From Hofstenia miamia (lineage: Eukaryota > Xenacoelomorpha > Acoela > Hofsteniidae), in NCBI GenBank assembly GCA_900660155.1, contig CABFPE010000279.1, positions 300,384 through 364,383 on the forward strand: a DNA stretch of 64,000 nt, written 5' to 3'. Each line of letters opens with the position of its first letter. The stretch's first letter is position 1. The notes under the pieces were generated by a model. It made no database searches and was not told where the DNA came from. It saw nothing but the letters and a program-made list of their open reading frames with translations. The position numbers were made by a program, and so were the translations under genes. This document shows, piece by piece, positions 56,468 through 62,400 of the stretch.

Positions 56468-59400
56468 ACAAATATGAATTATTTAAATATCTTTTTCAAC
56501 AAAAACGTTGAATAATTTCTAAATTTCGAAACCAAGCGAATTTCACATCCAGTGTTCACACTTATTGAAACTTAAAAAATGTGAAAACCTGAATAATTAT
56601 GATGAGCCATTGATACATGTCACTTTCAAGCAAAGAGATTGCCCCTGTCATCTCAGAAAATAACGAAAATGATGAAAGATAGAAAAATTAATTATTTTCT
56701 ACAACAAATATCGCATATGAACTGTAGCACAAATTTCAAACCTTGCGCTTCTAGTTGTTTTACATTCGCATAATTTTAAGATTTTACAAAAGGTCTATGA
56801 AAAAAACCGACGAGAATAAAACAATATTGATCAGGCATATTCAGTAATGTCAAACGAAAGAAAAGGAAAAGGGATTAACTGAAATTATTGAAAATACACG
56901 AACGGAATTAAAAAACGCTGCTGCTTTGCAGGTGTGATTACAAAATTTTATTGCAAGTAGAAATAAAAAAATAAACACAGTAATTTGAATCAGTTTGTCA
57001 ATTTGACTTGAGCACCAAAAAAACAAAATTTTTCTTTTAAGTTACTCTCGAATGTTGCCTTCCTTTTTTGATATATAAAATTATTTCGAGTGTTAATAAA
57101 CCATGTAAAAATTCTTAATAAAATAACTTACAAGGCAGAATTAACATCTATGAAATTATTGCTTTCGTCTCTACGATAAACTTCAACATTATCTTCATCC
57201 AATATAATCTTCACTTGGTTAACACCTTTGCCGATAAGGATTTCTACCTTCTTCCTGCACTTGGGATAATCTACCTGTGAATCACAAGTGGGTGTCTCCA
57301 TGCTTATTTTCAAATAGCCAGCGTCAGTAGTCTAAAATTAAAAAATTAAAGACTGCTTAAAAGTGAAAACGAAAGTTGAGAGTTACAAGGAATTAATTGT
57401 AGTAAAGAAATAAATTTAAATTTTGGAAAAATATGATTTTCATTGTTCAAGATCCATTTTATAAAAAATAAGAAAAGCCAAAGTTCTATTAAGTATAAGA
57501 ACATTTACGTAGTAAATATACATTATTTTTCTAATGGGAAGATTGATGGCCCTATAATTGCGAAAAACTATAGTCAATATATATAAAAAAATTTGAAACC
57601 TACAACCTCAAGAAATAGTTAAAACCTTCTAAATTTAAATGCTTACCTCAACTAGCGTAGATTTTTCGACACATGTGTACATATAAGAATGATGATCGAA
57701 AGTCATTATGTGAGGATGACCCAGCACATGACATTCACTGCCACATGGTTTATCTTCACATTTCCATAGCCCACCTTCTTCACAAAGACTAAATAGGAAA
57801 GCTTACAGATTTATTTTGCAATTATTATATTCATGTGTTCAAATAACTCGTCAATTTGCAACGTTGTAAGTATGAAAAATCAGAGCATTTTCCAAACAAC
57901 AATGGTATAAGACTTAGAAAGCAATATTAATCGATTTTAAAAACCGTAATTGCTAATCAGTAAATTATTGATGTTGCACGCATGCAGAAACGCGTAACGT
58001 AATACGGTCCTAAAAGTGCATAAAGCGATGTTCATTAGGTTATCCAAATTTATATTTACTGGTGTATTCTTCAAACTGCGCAAAAAGTTGAGCTTTAAAG
58101 GTCAAATTAATATCGACTATCTACGACTGCTTTTTCCATTCAAGAATTTGTTAATTTTTCAAGACTAAGGTGCCGATTAATCGATTACTTTTTTGTCGAC
58201 TAATCGATTGTACGTTTCTGCAATCGCTACGGCCCTACTTCTAGAAAATATTGAATTTTGAGTAGACTTGCCATTTTCTACAGCCAGTATGAGTTTCTTT
58301 CCCAATCGCATACGTTTCACCTCGATATTGACATAAACAGTCTTTTGGAAGAATACAGTGGCCAGTCGATGTGTCCAAAAGGTATCCTTGCATGCAGTAG
58401 CAACCAGCGTTTACGACACCATCATTTGCTAAATAATGAAATTCAACAATAATATAGACCAAAGTATTAATGGTTAGTATTCCTGGTAGAAAAAAAACTT
58501 AAGATATAAAAGAAAAATAATAAAAAAGTTTCTTTACAGATTATTCTAGTTTATTGAAAAAAACAAAAAGAAATACACTTAATCTGCAATTGACATCTCA
58601 TTAAAAGCAAAAAATTAAAACTAACTAGATCTAATGATTTTAAAACTTCGGGGAACTCTGAATGACCGAGTTGCGAACAACAGCAATAAAATAAAAGTTT
58701 ATTCAAATTTGTGTAATGAATAAATGTTGTTACATGAACTAGAAATGAACTCGCGAAAAATCAATAAAAACAACAAGAAACCATTCTCACAAAAGTATCG
58801 ACAGCAGGTTAAACGTCATATTAATGTATATATAACAAACTGAAACAAACATATAAAGGTTAGTTCTTAAAATTGAAATCACAAGAAACTAAATAATTTA
58901 AGACCAAAATATAAGGGCGTAGCACTCTTTGCATTGCATGCACTCAGTGGTTCTGAACGTTACTGCATTAATTTTCTATAGAATGTTTTGAAAATAGTAA
59001 TGTTGGAGTTACTCAACCAGTCAACAGACTGATGAGTGGCTGTAGATATGATCTTAACCCCGAGAAATATACCCCTAAGGCCGGTTTGATCTTAAGAAAC
59101 CTCTGGCGACCCCTTGCACGCAGAGTGCTGATCTGTGTTGAGTCTGATCAGCAGAGTGAAGCAGAAGGCTGAACTTCAATTGAGAGGGTTGCACCTCTCC
59201 TGTTTTGGCCAACCAAGGCTACTAACGGTGCTAACATTGAGAGAGCCTTCTGGCTGCTATAAAGATCCGGAAATTTTATTGGAGTGTGGGGGGCGTATTC
59301 ACTGAATGCAAAGCATCTAGTGAATTAAAGACTCCGATTAAAAACATGTCGGACCATAACTACCTGTGACACAGCAAAGCTGCTTCACAGGAAGGCAAAG

Positions 59401-62400
59401 CAAACGCCTATCTCATAGGCGAGAGACAAAAGAGTTATCCCTGAATGACTGCCCCATGAGACTCACTCATTACTGGAACCAGTAGCAGTCTTGCTAACAG
59501 TGTTACCACTGTGTTGCCGTATGTCTAACTAAAAACTGAACAGACAGGCTTCTCAAAGGTTACCGCCCCCATATGTAAAAAGTACACATGGTGGCACCTT
59601 CTATTATCCAGGTTTTAACGTCTGATGTAGGTGCGGGACTCCGCCCATTGAGTGTTGGTTATTAATATCCAGGAACTACCGTGCGGAGGTACTCTCTAAG
59701 ACAACTTAGGCATAGCCCTTCAGGGCTATCGCTTTTCACACTGATTTTACGATTTGCAAGAAAATTCCAAAGTTATAAAATATTTTATTAAACCTTAAAT
59801 TTTAAAATAGAATAACAAAGAGAAATTGACATACATAAACTAATTGGAGCAGAGCTACCACATCTGTGGATATCTTCGGGCTGTTGTATGAATGTGAAAT
59901 TGTTCAACGCACAAGTGCGAGCTAAAATCACCACAATTAGTATTTTGCTGAACAAACTAAAGAATCGACAAATTTCAAAATCTTACGACAAAAAGCAGTA
60001 GATCTCCACTCGGAAACAGCAATTCCATTGGAAGTACATGCCACGGAGTAAGCATTTAACGAGTCACATATTTCAGTATAGATGTCTTCATCGCTTTTTA
60101 AGCAAAGAGATGTTACACACATGTACATATAGTGGTAGGTATTTATCTAAACACGAATATCTAACTAAATGTTACAACTTATAAACTTTTAAAGTGAATA
60201 TTGCTTTCATCCCAGAAACTTTTTAAAGAAACAAAATTTAAAAAATAAACAATTTTTTGCAGAAAAGAGGATATTTAGTTTTGTAGCAATACGAAAAAAA
60301 TGCGAGCTTAAGCCTCGCGTTTTTAGAAAATCCACTAGAAATTGAGCATGTAACAAAAAGTCCATTTTTTCATATACTAGAGTAATTTTCAACTTTAAAA
60401 CAATAGCATTAGAACGAAGCAGAAAATTTCAAGTCAATATGCACTTACTTGATCTGATGAAGCACATGCTTGAAAGGCACTATGTGTGCGCATTAAATCA
60501 CAAATTTGGAAAATTTCCTCCCACCGTTGATTGAAGTGAATTACTGGATTGGTTGTGAGACATTGCTGAACAAATAAATTATTAATATGTTGAAAAAAGG
60601 TAACTTACTTTATTAAGTTTTGCCGAGGTCGCGATAGCGGCTGGTGCTCTGACGGTGTCATCTAAACGAGAAAAGAGAATCCAATTATAAATGCATTTAT
60701 TTCTCGAAAAACAACAGATAAATAAGATAACTTGACTTATAAGGGTAAAGACTACGAACCATTTGGGTCGTTGTTAAATGTTCCGCACAAGCTGTTAGAT
60801 GAGGTTTTATCAAAGTATATATCGTCAATTGTGATATAGAAAACTCCAGCCACGAACTTTATCCGGAAGCCATAGTTGTCAAGGTAGATGCAGTCACCAT
60901 CGAATGTCAATCGAATCTTAGGATCTCTCACTTGATTGACATTTGAACTCGTAATAAAGAGCTCTAAACCTTCGCTATTGAAAAATGTGACGAGGTCTTG
61001 CTGAGATTCTTTATTATGTTGGAATGTAATGTAGGAGTTGTCGGAGTACTTCACATAAAAAACCTAAAATAATAATTCATCACAATTGATAGTTTCTAAC
61101 TTTATTCAGCAAAAGATAACCATATTTTCATTCAACTTTTTTACATACGTCTATTATTGGGATAGGGATGCAAAATTGCACACTAAGGTATCTTCCTTAA
61201 TAATGGTCCAATAGTTTTGAAATTTGGCAGATAATTTCTTTTATAATAGAAGAATAAATACACAGTGATATTGCATATTGTTAGCATATTTTTTGATGAC
61301 GACATTAATTTTCAACAAAATCTGCAATTTCTTATAAGATCAAACGGATAAAATAAATCGATGCAATTTCGTCCTATTTTTTACCTGTGATATAAATTGC
61401 ACTGCACAATATCTATATTTCCACTGTGCAGACTTAAATTGAAACATAAAAATACCTCATGGAGAATAAAACGGGCTAAATATGAATGAAAAAACCTTCA
61501 GTATAAACATATGTAAGTACAACCCTCTGAAAAAATGTCCACAAAAATTTTGTGCAAATATATTTTTTTCAGTTAATCACAATTTTGATTTTTTTATAAA
61601 ATTAGCTTAAGCAAGCATTGATTATCAGTAATCAAAAAATATTTATTAAAATTATTTAGATATTTTTAAGAAAATTCTAATCATTCAAATATAATATAAT
61701 TTGTTAAAAATTCCTTAAAAATTGTTTTCAGGAAATCCTTGAAAAATATCTAAGATTGAACTTTGAATCCAATTCTTTCGAATATTCTATAGGCTCGTTA
61801 ATTTCACTAACCGCTTGGCACTTGTTCAGCAAAAAGTTGCATTCTGGAAACTGCACGTAAACTTTATAGTCCATGCCTATTTGCGCAAGTAAGTATGCGC
61901 ACCCAGAAGATGGCGTCATATAGTAAGTAGGCTGATCGAACATCTGAATGTAAATATTTTCTTCCACCTTACAAGTAGCCATCGAACGATCAGGGTCGAT
62001 ATCAGAAAGCAGTTGTAGCTCTAAAATGCACAAGAATACTATTATCCATTCAAATGTGTGAAAAACATCTTAATGCGAAAATACCTAGATAAAATCAGCG
62101 TAGTTCACACAAAATATTGTTTTAACAATCGCAAAATAACTAAACTTAGTAAATAATCAGCTTGTATAAAGCAAAGAAACTGATACTAATTCTTAAGTTC
62201 GAAACAGTAAGATGAATTTGAAAACGATTGAATTTTATTAGAATTACACAAATACCAACCGTATTGTTCGGCCTTGTGCTTTAGAAATTGCAATCGACGA
62301 TTGAAGTAATAATTTTCTTTTTCAGCATCTAAATGGGCCTGTTGGTGTTTTTTTATTTTGAGTTAAACTTACCGGTTGCATCATCATCGAAAATGCCTCC

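Noticed and set aside
59022-59075. CTGATGAG...GAGAAAT resembling a hammerhead ribozyme core
   Set aside because: The bases between the two conserved parts do not form a convincing stem II.
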